Positions 1 to 8,767 of a stretch of DNA of 64,000 nt are shown here, piece after piece; the stretch's first letter is position 1; each line of letters opens with the position of its first letter. The translations under genes were made by a program, and so were the position numbers. Below the pieces are notes generated by a model that made no database searches, was not told where the DNA came from, and saw only the letters and a program-made list of their open reading frames with translations. The DNA comes from Bog-159 sp963707465 (lineage in GTDB: Bacteria; Acidobacteriota; Terriglobia; Bryobacterales; Bryobacteraceae), in NCBI GenBank assembly GCA_963707465.1, contig CAVPQK010000015.1:496001-560000 (forward strand), in the 5' to 3' direction.

Positions 1-773
1 TGGACATGGTGGACGACGCCGAACTCCTGGACCTGGTGGAGCTGGAAATGCGCGAACTGCTCACCACCTACGAGTTCCCCGGCGATCAGGTGCCGGTGAT
101 CCGGGTATCGGCGCTGGGCGCGTTGAACGGCGAGCCGGAGTGGGAAAAGACGGTCCTGGATCTGATGGCCGCGGTAGACAGCTACGTGCCGCTGCCGCAG
201 CGCGAGATCGACAAGCCATTCATCATGCCGATCGAGGATATTTTCTCGATTCAAGGGCGCGGAACAGTGGTCACGGGCCGTATCGAGCGGGGCATCGTGA
301 AAGTGGGCGAGGGCGTGGAGATCGTGGGCTTCCGGGACACGCGCAACACGGTGGTCACGGGCGTGGAAATGTTCAAGAAGCTGCTGGACGAAGGGCGCGC
401 CGGAGACAATGTGGGCTTGCTGCTGCGCGGCATTGAAAAGGACGACGTGGAGCGCGGGCAGGTGGTGGCGAAGCCGAAGTCGATCACGCCGCACAAGAAG
501 TTCAAGGGCAGCGTGGTGGTGTTGAGCAAGGAAGAGGGCGGGCGGCACACGCCGTTTTTCAAGGGCTACCGGCCGCAGTTCTACTTCCGGACCACGGACG
601 TGACGGGGGTGGCGGAGTTGCCGGAGGGCACCGAAATGGTGATGCCGGGCGACCACGTGAACCTGGTGATCGATCTGATCACGCCCATCGCCATGGACAA
701 AGGGTTGCGGTTCGCCATCCGCGAAGGCGGGCGCACGGTGGGCGCCGGAACCGTCACCGACATTATCGAATAA
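1..773 (+). CDS. tuf: Elongation factor Tu, 3' part (gene begins before the window)
   Basis: EF-Tu is the GTPase that brings aminoacyl-tRNA to the ribosome. The reading frame is already open at base 3 and runs to the TAA at 771-773, giving about 256 residues. It starts inside the G domain just after the NKxD motif region (DMVDDAELLDLVE matches the usual KCDMVDDEELLELVE) and contains all of domains 2 and 3, including the GRIERG and PGDHV segments. The N-terminal third with the P-loop lies outside the window. It heads the usual tuf-rpmG-tRNA-Trp-secE-nusG-rplK block and rpmG follows after 15 bases. Assignment is certain; only completeness is unknown. Confidence 0.97.
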   Translation, partial: DMVDDAELLDLVELEMRELLTTYEFPGDQVPVIRVSALGALNGEPEWEKTVLDLMAAVDSYVPLPQREIDKPFIMPIEDIFSIQGRGTVVTGRIERGIVKVGEGVEIVGFRDTRNTVVTGVEMFKKLLDEGRAGDNVGLLLRGIEKDDVERGQVVAKPKSITPHKKFKGSVVVLSKEEGGRHTPFFKGYRPQFYFRTTDVTGVAELPEGTEMVMPGDHVNLVIDLITPIAMDKGLRFAIREGGRTVGAGTVTDIIE

Positions 774-788
774 CGAGGAACACCGAAC

Positions 789-941
789 ATGGCACGCGAG
801 ATCATCACTTTTCAATGCACCGAATGCAAGAACCGGAACTATTCCGGCACCAAGAACAAGAAGACCACCACCGAGCGGCTGGAAATGAAGAAATTCTGTC
901 CGTATTGCCGGAAACACCAGCCGCACAAGGAAATCAAGTAG
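789..941 (+). CDS. rpmG: 50S ribosomal protein L33
   Basis: A 50-residue basic protein starting MAREIITFQCTECKNRNY and ending HKEIK. It is L33, a small protein of the large ribosomal subunit. Two CxxC pairs (CTEC near residues 10-13 and CPYC near 38-41) form the zinc-ribbon version of L33. A GAGGA ribosome-binding site lies just before the ATG. The position between tuf and tRNA-Trp/secE is the standard bacterial order, which supports the call independently of its short length. Confidence 0.95.
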   Translation: MAREIITFQCTECKNRNYSGTKNKKTTTERLEMKKFCPYCRKHQPHKEIK

Positions 942-960
942 AATTAGGATGGACAGGTAT

Positions 961-1035
961 AGGGGCGTAGGTTTAACGGCAGACCAGCGGTCTCCAAAAC
1001 CGCGAGTGGGGGTTCGAATCCCTCCGCCCCTGCCA
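961..1035 (+). tRNA. tRNA-Trp (anticodon CCA), CCA end encoded
   Basis: A full cloverleaf can be drawn. The acceptor stem AGGGGCG (961-967) pairs with CGCCCCT (1025-1031), followed by discriminator G and an encoded CCA (1033-1035). The anticodon loop CTCCAAA sits between GCGGT and ACCGC and carries CCA, which reads UGG. The T-arm has a TTCGAAT loop with stem GGGGG/CCCTC. A tRNA-Trp gene just upstream of secE is a common bacterial arrangement. Confidence 0.96.
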
Positions 1036-1069
1036 AGAAGCTGAGGGCAGAGCTGGGGAGCGAGGCAGA

Positions 1070-1303
1070 ATGGAAGGCAGCAATTTTCTTGAAAGCGTAA
1101 CAAGTTGGCCCGTGCGCACACGCGATTATTACAACGAGCTGAAGCTCGAAATGAAGCGCGTGACCTGGCCCAACCGCAAGCAGGTGGAGGGTACCACAGT
1201 TGTGGTGATCTTCACGGTCTTCCTCTTCGCGGCCTTCTTTGCGGTGGTCGATACGGTGCTGACAGACACCGTCACGCGTATGTACCACGCCTTGTCGCGG
1301 TAA
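1070..1303 (+). CDS. secE: Preprotein translocase subunit SecE
   Basis: A 77-residue single-span membrane protein. SecE clamps the SecY channel in the inner membrane. The family signature ELKLEMKRVTWPNRKQV at about residues 23-39 is the amphipathic helix before the membrane segment (about residues 43-65, VVVIFTVFLFAAFFAVV). The gene lies 35 bases after tRNA-Trp and 4 bases before nusG, so secE and nusG are surely co-transcribed. Length is normal for the short one-helix form of SecE. Confidence 0.95.
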   Translation: MEGSNFLESVTSWPVRTRDYYNELKLEMKRVTWPNRKQVEGTTVVVIFTVFLFAAFFAVVDTVLTDTVTRMYHALSR

Positions 1304-1307
1304 CCGT

Positions 1308-1997
1308 ATGGATGACGAGAAGGTGTACCCCGTGGATCAGCAGGATCAAGAGGTGTCGGAAAACGGCGCGGTAGCCGAAGAACCGGCGGAAGCCGAAGCC
1401 GCGGCCCCGGAAGCGGCCGCCGCCGGGCCGGAGGAAGCGCCCGCCGCTCCCGGCTACGATGAGTCCTCTCCCAAGAAGTGGTTCATCATTCACACTTATT
1501 CCGGTTTCGAGCAGAAGGTGGCCGAGTCGCTGCGCAGCCGCTCGGAGGCATTCGGCTTCGCCGACAAGATCGGGCAAGTGCTCATTCCCACTGAAGAAGT
1601 GGTGGAGTTGCGCGGCGGCAAGAAGGTCACCAGCAAACGCCTGGTTTATCCCGGCTACGTGCTGGTGGAAATGGAAATGAACGACGACCTCTGGCACAAG
1701 GTCAAAGAAACGCCGCGTGTGACCGGATTCGTGGGCGGAGGCACCCAGCCGGTGCCGCTCAGCGCCGACGAAGTCAACTCGATCCTCTACCGCGAAGCCT
1801 CCGCCAGCGAGCGGCCGCGCCCCAAAACGACTTACGAGAGGAACGACGGCGTGCGCATCGTCGATGGTCCGTTCGCCAACTTCCGCGGCAAGGTGGACGA
1901 GGTCAATGCCGACCGCGGCACGCTGCGCGTGATGGTCATGATTTTCGGCCGCGCCACGCCGGTGGAACTCGAGTTCCTCCAAGTAGAAAAAGAATAG
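1308..1997 (+). CDS. nusG: Transcription termination/antitermination protein NusG
   Basis: NusG binds RNA polymerase and links it to Rho or the ribosome. The 229-residue product has an NGN domain starting at KKWFIIHTYSGFEQKVAE (about residue 55), with LVYPGYVLVEM, and a C-terminal KOW domain (RIVDGPFANFRGKVDEV, then ATPVELEF). The first 50 residues are an acidic, alanine- and glutamate-rich extension absent from E. coli NusG; such extensions occur in several phyla and are probably disordered. Tight spacing to secE and 23 bases to rplK indicate one operon. Confidence 0.95.
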   Translation: MDDEKVYPVDQQDQEVSENGAVAEEPAEAEAAAPEAAAAGPEEAPAAPGYDESSPKKWFIIHTYSGFEQKVAESLRSRSEAFGFADKIGQVLIPTEEVVELRGGKKVTSKRLVYPGYVLVEMEMNDDLWHKVKETPRVTGFVGGGTQPVPLSADEVNSILYREASASERPRPKTTYERNDGVRIVDGPFANFRGKVDEVNADRGTLRVMVMIFGRATPVELEFLQVEKE

Positions 1998-2020
1998 AAT
2001 AACGATCTCAAGGATTTCAG

Positions 2021-2452
2021 ATGGCAAAGAAAGTTACCGGTTCCGTGAAGTTGCAGATCCCCGCGGGGAAGGCTACGCCCGCGCCCCCCGTGGGCACCGC
2101 GCTGGGCCCGCAAGGCGTCAACATCATGGATTTCTGCAAGGCGTTCAACGCCAAGACGTCCAGCAAGGACCAGGAAGGGCTGATCATCCCGGTGGTGATC
2201 ACCATCTTTTCGGACCGCTCGTTCACCTTCATCACCAAGACGCCCCCGGTGCCGGTGCTCATCAAGCGCGCCGTGAACCTGGCGAAGGGATCGCCCGAGC
2301 CGCATAAGACCAAGGTCGGCGTGATCACCGAGAAGCAGGTGGAAGAGATCGCGAAGATCAAGATGCCGGACCTCAACTGCTTCACCGTGGAAGCTGCCAT
2401 GAATTCGGTCCGCGGCACTGCCCGCAGCATGGGCGTCGACGTCGTAGCCTAG
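2021..2452 (+). CDS. rplK: 50S ribosomal protein L11
   Basis: L11 forms the GTPase-associated centre with 23S rRNA and L10. The 143-residue product shows the N-terminal signature KLQIPAGKATPAPPVGTALG with GVNIMDFCKAFN, the loop TPPVPVLIKRA, and the C-terminal rRNA-binding domain ending in NCFTVEAAMNSVRGTARSMG. Length is standard. In most bacteria rplA (L1) follows directly; here the next coding matter is a broken Fic gene on the opposite strand, so the ribosomal block ends at this stop codon. Confidence 0.96.
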   Translation: MAKKVTGSVKLQIPAGKATPAPPVGTALGPQGVNIMDFCKAFNAKTSSKDQEGLIIPVVITIFSDRSFTFITKTPPVPVLIKRAVNLAKGSPEPHKTKVGVITEKQVEEIAKIKMPDLNCFTVEAAMNSVRGTARSMGVDVVA

Positions 2453-2493
2453 TGGGGCAGGCCCGTGGCCTGCGGCGGCCTCGCCGGCCGCCC
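2453..2493. repeat. Double-hairpin intergenic element, copy A
   Basis: Directly after the TAG of rplK the sequence reads TGGG, then a 7-bp hairpin GCAGGCC/GGCCTGC with a 3-base loop (2457-2473), then immediately a second 7-bp hairpin GGCGGCC/GGCCGCC with a 5-base loop (2474-2492). The same design, with different stem bases but the same TAGTGGGGCAG start, recurs at 13616. There is no T-run, so a simple rho-independent terminator is not indicated. It may be a REP-like mobile element or a transcript-end structure. Confidence 0.6.
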
Positions 2494-3679
2494 TTCCGCG
2501 CAGCAATTCGAAGAACACCGGCATGGCGTCTCTGACCGCTTCGCAGTTAAGGGGCACATGCATGGACTTCCGGATATAAACCTGCCCGTTGCGATAACCG
2601 GCAAGGTCCGCGGGCTTCACCAGACCGGCCGTGACGCGCGGCGCAAACAGTTCCCTGTACCACGTGCCGTGATCTTCGTCCGCGACCAGACCGGGATTCT
2701 CTTGCCGCAGAACCCTGCGGACGCTTTCCTCGACGGCCTGATAGGCCAGCCAGTAACCGCGCGCCGCCATGGCGTTCCGCCGCTCCGGACGCGTTCGATG
2801 AGCTCACGCGTGACGCGGTAGCCCTCGATCGACAGCGAATGGTACGCATCCGTGACATAGGCGTCATCCACGCGCTTCATGTATGCCTTGATGTTCCGCG
2901 CGAGCCCCGGCGCTTTCGGGAAGCGGTCGATAACCGGCTCCCGCATCTTCTGCCACAGCAACCGTATCCTGTTCACATAAGGAGATGTTTCGCGTGCCGC
3001 GAAGACCAAAGACGGCGAATCGGCAAAGGGGTCGCGTTCCACGCACGTCGTACCCGGCGGCTGACATCGTCTTCACCATATCGTCCGCTATGCGGTCGCG
3101 CCTGATGTTGCGGAAAGCGCCGGCCAGACGACCGGCAATCACCGTGTGACCGCCCTCAAGGAGCCGGGCAAGGAGGCCGGAGGCGTCCAGGATCATTGCC
3201 AGTACGGCACGCACATCCGTCGAATTCCTGGAAAAGTAGCTGGGCGAGCACGCGATCAGCGCGGATTCCGCCGAGAACATGCGCAGGCCTTCGTTTTCCA
3301 CCCGGTCTCCGGCGGCAGGCAAGGCGGCGCGAAGATCCAGCAAGGATGTGCCATGCGGAAGTGCGGTAACTCGGTTGCGGGCCCCCGGTGATCTCACGAC
3401 GAGCTGCTTTGGCACTGTCCAGTTACCGGCATCGAGGGACAGGGACTGCTCGGGCGAAAGGCACCATTCCGCGGCAAAACGCTCTCCCAGATAGGCTGCG
3501 CAAAATCGCCAGAAAGACGCATACCAGGCAGCACTCTCGCCCTTGATCTCGTTCGGGCGGCTCGGCACATACCACCCTTTTATGACGTCCCGCAGAAATC
3601 CATTGGCCAGCAAACGTTCGCGGTGCGTGCGCGAGAGGTCCCGGGCCCGGATCGCAGCCGCGCCCTCTGCATGCTGCAC
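2494..3679 (-). pseudogene. Fic-family protein, frameshifted and truncated
   Basis: Three frames on the minus strand together spell most of a Fic-family protein with a long N-terminal domain. The first piece (3679 to about 3040) starts MQHAEGAAAIRARDLSRTHR and includes WCLSPEQSLSLDAGNWTVP and GGHTVIAGRLAGAFRNIRRD. The second (about 3040 to 2790) has SPYVNRIRLLWQKMREPVI and DAYHSLSIEGYRVTRELIE. The third (about 2780 to 2500) has MAARGYWLAYQAVEESVRRV and RKSMHVPLNCEAVRDAMPVF. Compared with what I know of the family, a short stretch before MAARGYW is missing, and the gene stops just before the catalytic HPFxxGNGR-type motif. AMPylation activity is therefore impossible. Family recall is from memory, not alignment. 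Confidence 0.75.
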
Positions 3680-3807
3680 AACAATTAGCTTATTGCGTCG
3701 TACAGATATTAGCTTTTGACGTCAATCGCAGGCCCCGCCGCTCTTATTTACCCCCTTTTTACAAGAACCCGACCAGCATCCTGGTGGCTGTGCGCGATAG
3801 TGTCGTT

Positions 3808-4926
3808 ATGACACTACGCATGATTCCGTTCTTGACGCTCCTGCTGGCAGCCGCCGCCTGGCCGCAAACACCATTCGAGATTCAGCCCACCCCGAATCCG
3901 CTGACGACAAACAACGGGTTGTACGCCGCGGCGGCCATATCCGCCACCAACGCATGGGCCGTAGGCCAGGTGGCGCTGCACTGGAATGGTTCTCAGTGGA
4001 GCGGCGTGCCGGTCGCGATACAAGGCGCAGCCCTCAATGGCGTCGCCGCGGTGGCCGCCAACGACGTTTGGGCGGCAGGTTCATTCGAAAGCCTCACCAC
4101 CGGATTTTCCAGCGCCATCATCGAACACTGGGATGGCACTGCCTGGACCAACGCGGCGATCCCACGGCCGGGCGTCTCCTCGGTATTCACTTCCATCGTG
4201 GCCTTCGGGTCAAACGATGTGTGGGCCGCCGGCTGGTTCCTGAACAGCAGCGAAACCGGCATCCAACCCCTGTTCGAACAATGGAACGGGACAGCTTGGA
4301 CGGTCATTCCCGCGTCGGCAGATACGGATACCGTTTTCATTACCGGGATCGCCGGCTCGTCTTCGAGCGATATCTGGGCAGTCGGCTACACCGAGCCCGG
4401 GTCGGTGGACCACCCCTTCGCCATGCACTGGAATGGCACCGCGTGGACCGTCACCAAGACGCCCGCGCGGGGCAAAGGCACCAACATTTTGTACGGCGTG
4501 GTGGCGCCCGCGCCGAACGAAGCTTGGGCCGTGGGACTGTCGACGCCCGATGCGCCTCCCGCCGAATCCGTCACGCTCACCTTAATCGAGCACTGGGACG
4601 GTACCGCCTGGCAGATCGTGCCCAGCCCCAATGTCGGGCCAACCAGCGTCTACCAATCCAACCGGCTGTTCGCCATCACCACCCTGAGCCCAACCGATAT
4701 CTGGACGGGCGGATCCTCCTTCGCGGCGGATGGCTCCGGCGACCAGTCCACGCTGGTCCAGCATTGGGACGGCACAACCTGGGCGATCACCCCGACCCCG
4801 AACCTGGGATTCAGCGACACGCTGTCCGGAGCCGCCGCCATTGACGGAACCGTGTGGATGGTGGGCACCTACTTTGGCGGGTCGGCGATTTCGTCCACGC
4901 TGGTGCTATCGGGTACGGGGCTGTAG
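3808..4926 (+). CDS. Secreted repeat protein, propeller-like (WNGTxW repeats)
   Basis: About 372 residues, beginning MTLRMIPFLTLLLAAAAWPQ, a typical signal peptide. The mature part is a tandem array of about 45-60-residue units, each with a (D/N)(V/I)WAVG or DVWAAG strand followed by HW(D/N)GTxW, e.g. EHWDGTAWTN, EQWNGTAWTVI, MHWNGTAWTV, QHWDGTTWAI. This pattern fits a beta-propeller, but no catalytic residue is evident. An in-frame GTG at 3784 is possible; the ATG at 3808 is preferred because the signal peptide then starts cleanly. No partner gene is close on the same strand. The function is unknown. Confidence 0.75.
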   Translation: MTLRMIPFLTLLLAAAAWPQTPFEIQPTPNPLTTNNGLYAAAAISATNAWAVGQVALHWNGSQWSGVPVAIQGAALNGVAAVAANDVWAAGSFESLTTGFSSAIIEHWDGTAWTNAAIPRPGVSSVFTSIVAFGSNDVWAAGWFLNSSETGIQPLFEQWNGTAWTVIPASADTDTVFITGIAGSSSSDIWAVGYTEPGSVDHPFAMHWNGTAWTVTKTPARGKGTNILYGVVAPAPNEAWAVGLSTPDAPPAESVTLTLIEHWDGTAWQIVPSPNVGPTSVYQSNRLFAITTLSPTDIWTGGSSFAADGSGDQSTLVQHWDGTTWAITPTPNLGFSDTLSGAAAIDGTVWMVGTYFGGSAISSTLVLSGTGL

Positions 4927-4995
4927 CGCCCTTTATTGCAACCCGCGACACCCTTTCGCCAAAGATCTGGGCGGCTTCCAGCGAATCGACCCGTA

Positions 4996-5220
4996 TCACC
5001 GCCGTCTCGGAGGCTTGCGGACCGGACGGTTCTCACGGATCCTTGACCGGTCGCCCTCCCAAATGTTGGATCCGAAAAAATCCGCCAGCCCATCCACCCG
5101 CCGGATGCGCAAGAGCTCCCTCAACGCGTAATTCACCGTGGCGGAATAGGTCTTGAGGCCGAACTCCCGCGTGGCATCCTCCAGGACCTGCTCATCCAGC
5201 ACAAGGCTCGCGCGTTTCAT
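4996..5220 (-). CDS. VapB-type antitoxin, apparently without its toxin
   Basis: A 74-residue protein, MKRASLVLDEQVLEDATREF..., with the short N-terminal strand plus helix pattern of VapB antitoxins (the DUF2191-like group): KTYSATVNYALRELLRIRR forms the DNA-binding helices and DFFGSNIWEGD is the toxin-binding tail. The C-terminus (RPVRKPPRRR) does not look natural. The DNA further on (4927-4995) holds no PIN-domain toxin start, so the gene is an orphan and its 3' end may be scrambled. It lies 9 bases downstream of the oxidoreductase stop on the same strand. Confidence 0.7.
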   Translation of the reverse strand: MKRASLVLDEQVLEDATREFGLKTYSATVNYALRELLRIRRVDGLADFFGSNIWEGDRSRIRENRPVRKPPRRR

Positions 5221-5229
5221 GTGAAGAGT

Positions 5230-8200
5230 CTAGCAGACCTGCACCAGCTTCTGTTTCATGGCGGACATCTTCTCCGCCGCCAGCGCCATCACCGTGCGCA
5301 CGCTCGCCAGCTTGATATTCTCGTACCCGCGGATCTGTCCGGGCAACGCCACGATCTCCTGCGCGAGGCCCATATTCTCGGGCGTCGCGCGATCCATGCA
5401 CTCGCGCACCAGTTGCTCGTACCAGCCGATCAGCGCGCGCTCCTCACGCCGCACCCCGGCATAACCGAACGGATCGAACGGCGTGCCGCGCAGCCCTTTG
5501 AGCGCCGCCAGCACCCGCAGCGGCCCGCGGAACCACCCGCCCAGCTTCAGCTTCTTCTTCATTCCCATCGCGCGCAGCAGCGGCGGATGAATGTTGTAGC
5601 CGATCGAATCCACCTGCTCCCACATGCCGCGAATCTGCCCCTCCCGCTCCGGATCGGTCAGCAGTCGCGCCACTTCGTACTCGTCCTTATACGCCATCAG
5701 CTTGTACAGATTGCGCGCCACGGCTTCCGCCAGCTCGGGCCGCCGCGTTTCCACCTCGTGCACGAACACCGCGTAGCGCGCCGCGTATCGGGCATCCTGG
5801 TAGCGCGCCAGATCGGCGATGCGCCGCTCCACCAGCGACCGATTGGCTTCGCGTGGCGCGGGCGGCGAAATCAGCGACTCCACGGACCGCGCATCGTGAT
5901 AGTATTTCCGGCCCCACAGAAACGCCTGCACATTGCGCTCGGCATCCACTTTGTTCAGCCGGATCGCCTCCTCGATAGCCGCCTCCGAAATCGGAATCAG
6001 GCCGCCCTGCCACGCCGCGCCCAGCAGGAAAATGTTCACCGCCATGTGGCTGGCGAACAGTCCCTCGGCCAGCCGCGAAGCGTCCAGGAACAGGTTGCGG
6101 TCTCTGCGCGTGTAAGTATTGATCAGATCGACCACCGCCCCCGGACCGGCCAGCCTCGTCCCCCCGCGGATGGCGTCGCCCGTGGGCACTTCCGCCGTAT
6201 TCACCACCGCCACCGTGCGCGACGGGTGCGCGCGCTTCAAATTGTCCGCGCTGCCCGCGCCCAGCAGATCGAAGCCTAGCAACAGGTCCGCATTGCCGTA
6301 GCCGATCTTGGCCGACGCGTCGATAGGCCGCGCGCTCAGCACGATGCTCGATACCACAGCCCCGCCCTTCTGCGCCAGGCCCGTCTGATCCAGCGTGATC
6401 ACCGAAAGCCCGTTGATCCAAGCCGCCGTAGCCAGCAGCGCATTCACCGTAACCACGCCCGTGCCACCGATCCCCGGCATCAGAATCGAATAGCGCTCGC
6501 CGATGGCGGCCCGCTCGCGCGGCGGCGGTACTGCGACTTCCGGCAGCGCCGCAATCGGCCGCCGCCGCTGCCCCGTCCCCGGCTTCAGATTCACGGTCAC
6601 GAACGAAGGGCAATCGCCCATCACGCACGAATAATCCTTGTTGCACGAAGATTGATGAATGCGCGCCTTGGGTCCGTATTCCGTTTCCACCGGATGCAGG
6701 CTCAGGCAATTCGACTGCGTCACGCAATCGCCGCACCCCTCGCAAACTTCTTCGTTTATCACCAGGCGCATCGTCGGCTCGGCCAGCTTGCCGCGCGAGC
6801 GCAGCCGGCGCTTCTCCGCCGCGCACTGCTGGTCGTAAATGATCGCGGTCACCCCCGGCAGCTTTTCGAACTCGCGCAGCACCTCCGGCAAATCGTCGCG
6901 ATCCCGCAATCGCGTGTTGGCCGCCAGCTTCACGCCCCGGTATTTTTCCAGATCCTCGGTCAGCACCGCAATCTGGCGTACGCCATCCGCCGCCAGCTTG
7001 TGCGTCAGCTCGGGCACGGGCACCGCGCCCGCCGCCTGCTGGCCGCCCGTCATGGCCACCGCGCTGTTATACAGGATCTTGTACGTGATGTTAACGCCCG
7101 CCGCGATGCAAGCTTCCACGGCCAGCGACGCGGAATGAAAATAGGTGCCGTCGCCCACGTTCTGAAAAATGTGCGGCCGGTCCACGAACGGCGCCATCCC
7201 GATCCACGGCGCGCCCTCGCCGCCCATGTGCGTCAGGAACGTGTAAGCATGGTGCGAGTGCTGAAGCTGCGCGGCCATGGCGTGGCAGCCGATCCCGCCG
7301 CCCGCCATCTGGCCCTCCAGCAGCAGCGTGGAGCGATTATGCGGGCAGCCGGAGCAGAAGTTCGGAGAGCGTATGGGCACCATGCGCCGCTCGCGCGCCT
7401 CGATCTCGCCGAGCAGTGCCAGGCGCGAACTGCGCGGCTGGATCAACTGCGCCAGCACCCGCGCGATCGTCTCCGGATCCAATTCCCCGGCCGCGGAGAA
7501 CAGCGGCGCGGCGGTCTGGTCGCCCTTTCCCAGAATCGCGGGGCGATCGGGCGAGTTGTACAGTGCCTCGCGCAATTGCAGTTCCAGGAAGCTGCGCTTC
7601 TCCTCCACCACCAGGATGGTCCGCAGCCCGCGCGCGAATTCGGCCGTGAAGCGTGGCTCCAGCGGATAGGTCATGCCAAACTTGGCGATGCGCACACCGG
7701 CGCTCGCCAGATCGCCCGCGCCGCGCAGCCCCAGATCGGCGAGGGCTTGCATCAGGTCGTAATACGCCTTGCCCGCCGAAGCGATGCCCAGCCACGCGCC
7801 GGCGTCCCCGGGTGGCGCGCCGAAGCTGTGGTTTACCGGATTGATCCGGGCGAATTCGCGCGCCGCATCCAACCGCCGGTACAGCACCTCCGGCTCCAGG
7901 ATCAGCGTCATGGGGATCAGCAGCCGCGCGTCGATCTTCTTCTGGTAGCCCTCCGGAATCTGAATCGTGAGCCGCGCGGCATCCACGTCCACCGTGCCGC
8001 CCGCATCGCACACATTGGTCACCATCTTCATGGCCACCCACGCGCCTGAGAAGCGCGAAAGCGCGATGGCCAGCAGCCCGTAATCCAGCGTCTCCTGCGT
8101 ATTGCCCGGATAGAAAATGGGCATCGCATGGTTGTAGAAGCTGAGGTCGCTCTGGTGCGGGATGGTCGAGCTTTTCGAAACATGATCGTCGCCGCCCAGC

Positions 8201-8610
8201 ACCAGCGCCGCGCAATTCGCCCCGGTCCCCGCGATGTTGGCGTGCCGGAAAATATCGCCGGAGCGGTCCACCCCCGGCCCTTTTCCGTACCAGATGCCCA
8301 CCACCCCGTCATATCGCGACTGCCCCAGCGAGTGATGAATCTGGCTGCCGAAAACGGAGGTGGCCGCCAGGTCCTCGTTCACCCCCGGCACGAAATGGAT
8401 GCGGTGCTCGTCCAGCAGCCCCTTCACCCGCGCCAGCGCCATGTCGTAGCCGCCCAGCGGCGAGCCTTCGTATCCGGAGATGAAAGCGGCCGTGTTCAAG
8501 CCTGCCCGGCGGTCCCGGCGCATCTGCTCCATGGGCAGACGCACCAGCGCCTGGATGCCCGTCAGATAGACTTCGCCGTGCTCCTGCTCGTACTTGGATT
8601 CCAGCTTCAT
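5230..8610 (-). CDS. Indolepyruvate:ferredoxin oxidoreductase, fused form
   Basis: A 1126-residue cytoplasmic enzyme that oxidatively decarboxylates aryl/2-oxo acids such as indolepyruvate to acyl-CoA, passing electrons to ferredoxin. The N-terminal part (GYEGSPLGGYDMAL; DGVVGIWYGKGPGVDRSGD) is the pyrimidine-binding half and FCSGCPHNRST with GIGCHAM belongs to the TPP-binding half. A ferredoxin-like segment at about residues 613-670 has CEGCGDC and further cysteines up to CVMGDC. The C-terminal gamma-like domain begins MPGIGGTGVVTVNALL. Separate iorA and iorB genes are the archaeal arrangement; this one-chain form of 1100-1200 residues is common in bacteria. It is intact. Confidence 0.9.
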   Translation of the reverse strand: MKLESKYEQEHGEVYLTGIQALVRLPMEQMRRDRRAGLNTAAFISGYEGSPLGGYDMALARVKGLLDEHRIHFVPGVNEDLAATSVFGSQIHHSLGQSRYDGVVGIWYGKGPGVDRSGDIFRHANIAGTGANCAALVLGGDDHVSKSSTIPHQSDLSFYNHAMPIFYPGNTQETLDYGLLAIALSRFSGAWVAMKMVTNVCDAGGTVDVDAARLTIQIPEGYQKKIDARLLIPMTLILEPEVLYRRLDAAREFARINPVNHSFGAPPGDAGAWLGIASAGKAYYDLMQALADLGLRGAGDLASAGVRIAKFGMTYPLEPRFTAEFARGLRTILVVEEKRSFLELQLREALYNSPDRPAILGKGDQTAAPLFSAAGELDPETIARVLAQLIQPRSSRLALLGEIEARERRMVPIRSPNFCSGCPHNRSTLLLEGQMAGGGIGCHAMAAQLQHSHHAYTFLTHMGGEGAPWIGMAPFVDRPHIFQNVGDGTYFHSASLAVEACIAAGVNITYKILYNSAVAMTGGQQAAGAVPVPELTHKLAADGVRQIAVLTEDLEKYRGVKLAANTRLRDRDDLPEVLREFEKLPGVTAIIYDQQCAAEKRRLRSRGKLAEPTMRLVINEEVCEGCGDCVTQSNCLSLHPVETEYGPKARIHQSSCNKDYSCVMGDCPSFVTVNLKPGTGQRRRPIAALPEVAVPPPRERAAIGERYSILMPGIGGTGVVTVNALLATAAWINGLSVITLDQTGLAQKGGAVVSSIVLSARPIDASAKIGYGNADLLLGFDLLGAGSADNLKRAHPSRTVAVVNTAEVPTGDAIRGGTRLAGPGAVVDLINTYTRRDRNLFLDASRLAEGLFASHMAVNIFLLGAAWQGGLIPISEAAIEEAIRLNKVDAERNVQAFLWGRKYYHDARSVESLISPPAPREANRSLVERRIADLARYQDARYAARYAVFVHEVETRRPELAEAVARNLYKLMAYKDEYEVARLLTDPEREGQIRGMWEQVDSIGYNIHPPLLRAMGMKKKLKLGGWFRGPLRVLAALKGLRGTPFDPFGYAGVRREERALIGWYEQLVRECMDRATPENMGLAQEIVALPGQIRGYENIKLASVRTVMALAAEKMSAMKQKLVQVC

Positions 8611-8654
8611 TTGACAGCGGAGAGTGCTACCGCATTATATAATGCTTGACAGCG
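8611..8654. promoter_or_regulatory. Candidate promoter/operator upstream of the oxidoreductase
   Basis: The perfect 14-bp palindrome GCATTATATAATGC (8632-8645) lies between two direct copies of TTGACAGCG (8611-8619 and 8646-8654). The palindrome contains TATAAT on both strands, and its minus-strand copy ends about 22 bases before the oxidoreductase ATG. No well-spaced -35 box is present on the minus strand. The symmetry suggests an operator; this is inference only. Confidence 0.35.
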
Positions 8655-8692
8655 CGGGCGGGCCGCACGGACCACTTACTGCGTTGTCTTAT

Positions 8693-8724
8693 CTGCGTTC
8701 ATCGGCGTTTATCTGCGGCCGATA
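8693..8724. repeat. Short interspersed repeat, copy 1
   Basis: A non-coding stretch built of CTGCGTTCATCGGCG and TTTATCTGCGGCC. Closely related words in altered order occur at 21664-21693, also in an intergenic gap. Both lie just upstream of a gene start on the plus strand. Confidence 0.5.
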
Positions 8725-8767
8725 ATGGCTTTTAATGTTCCCCGTAACGAGGAGAGCGCCTAAAACG

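Noticed and set aside
1832..2770. A 312-codon minus-strand frame crossing rplK and nusG
   Set aside because: Only its first 85 codons make sense, as the third piece of the Fic remnant; the rest is antisense to ribosomal genes.
4811..4999. Possible VapC toxin after the orphan VapB (frame with IRVDSLEAAQIFGERVSRVA)
   Set aside because: It lacks the PIN-domain start LLDTN and all later acidic motifs.
6652..8049. A 465-codon open frame opposite the oxidoreductase
   Set aside because: Arg/His/Ala-rich antisense shadow of a well-conserved enzyme.
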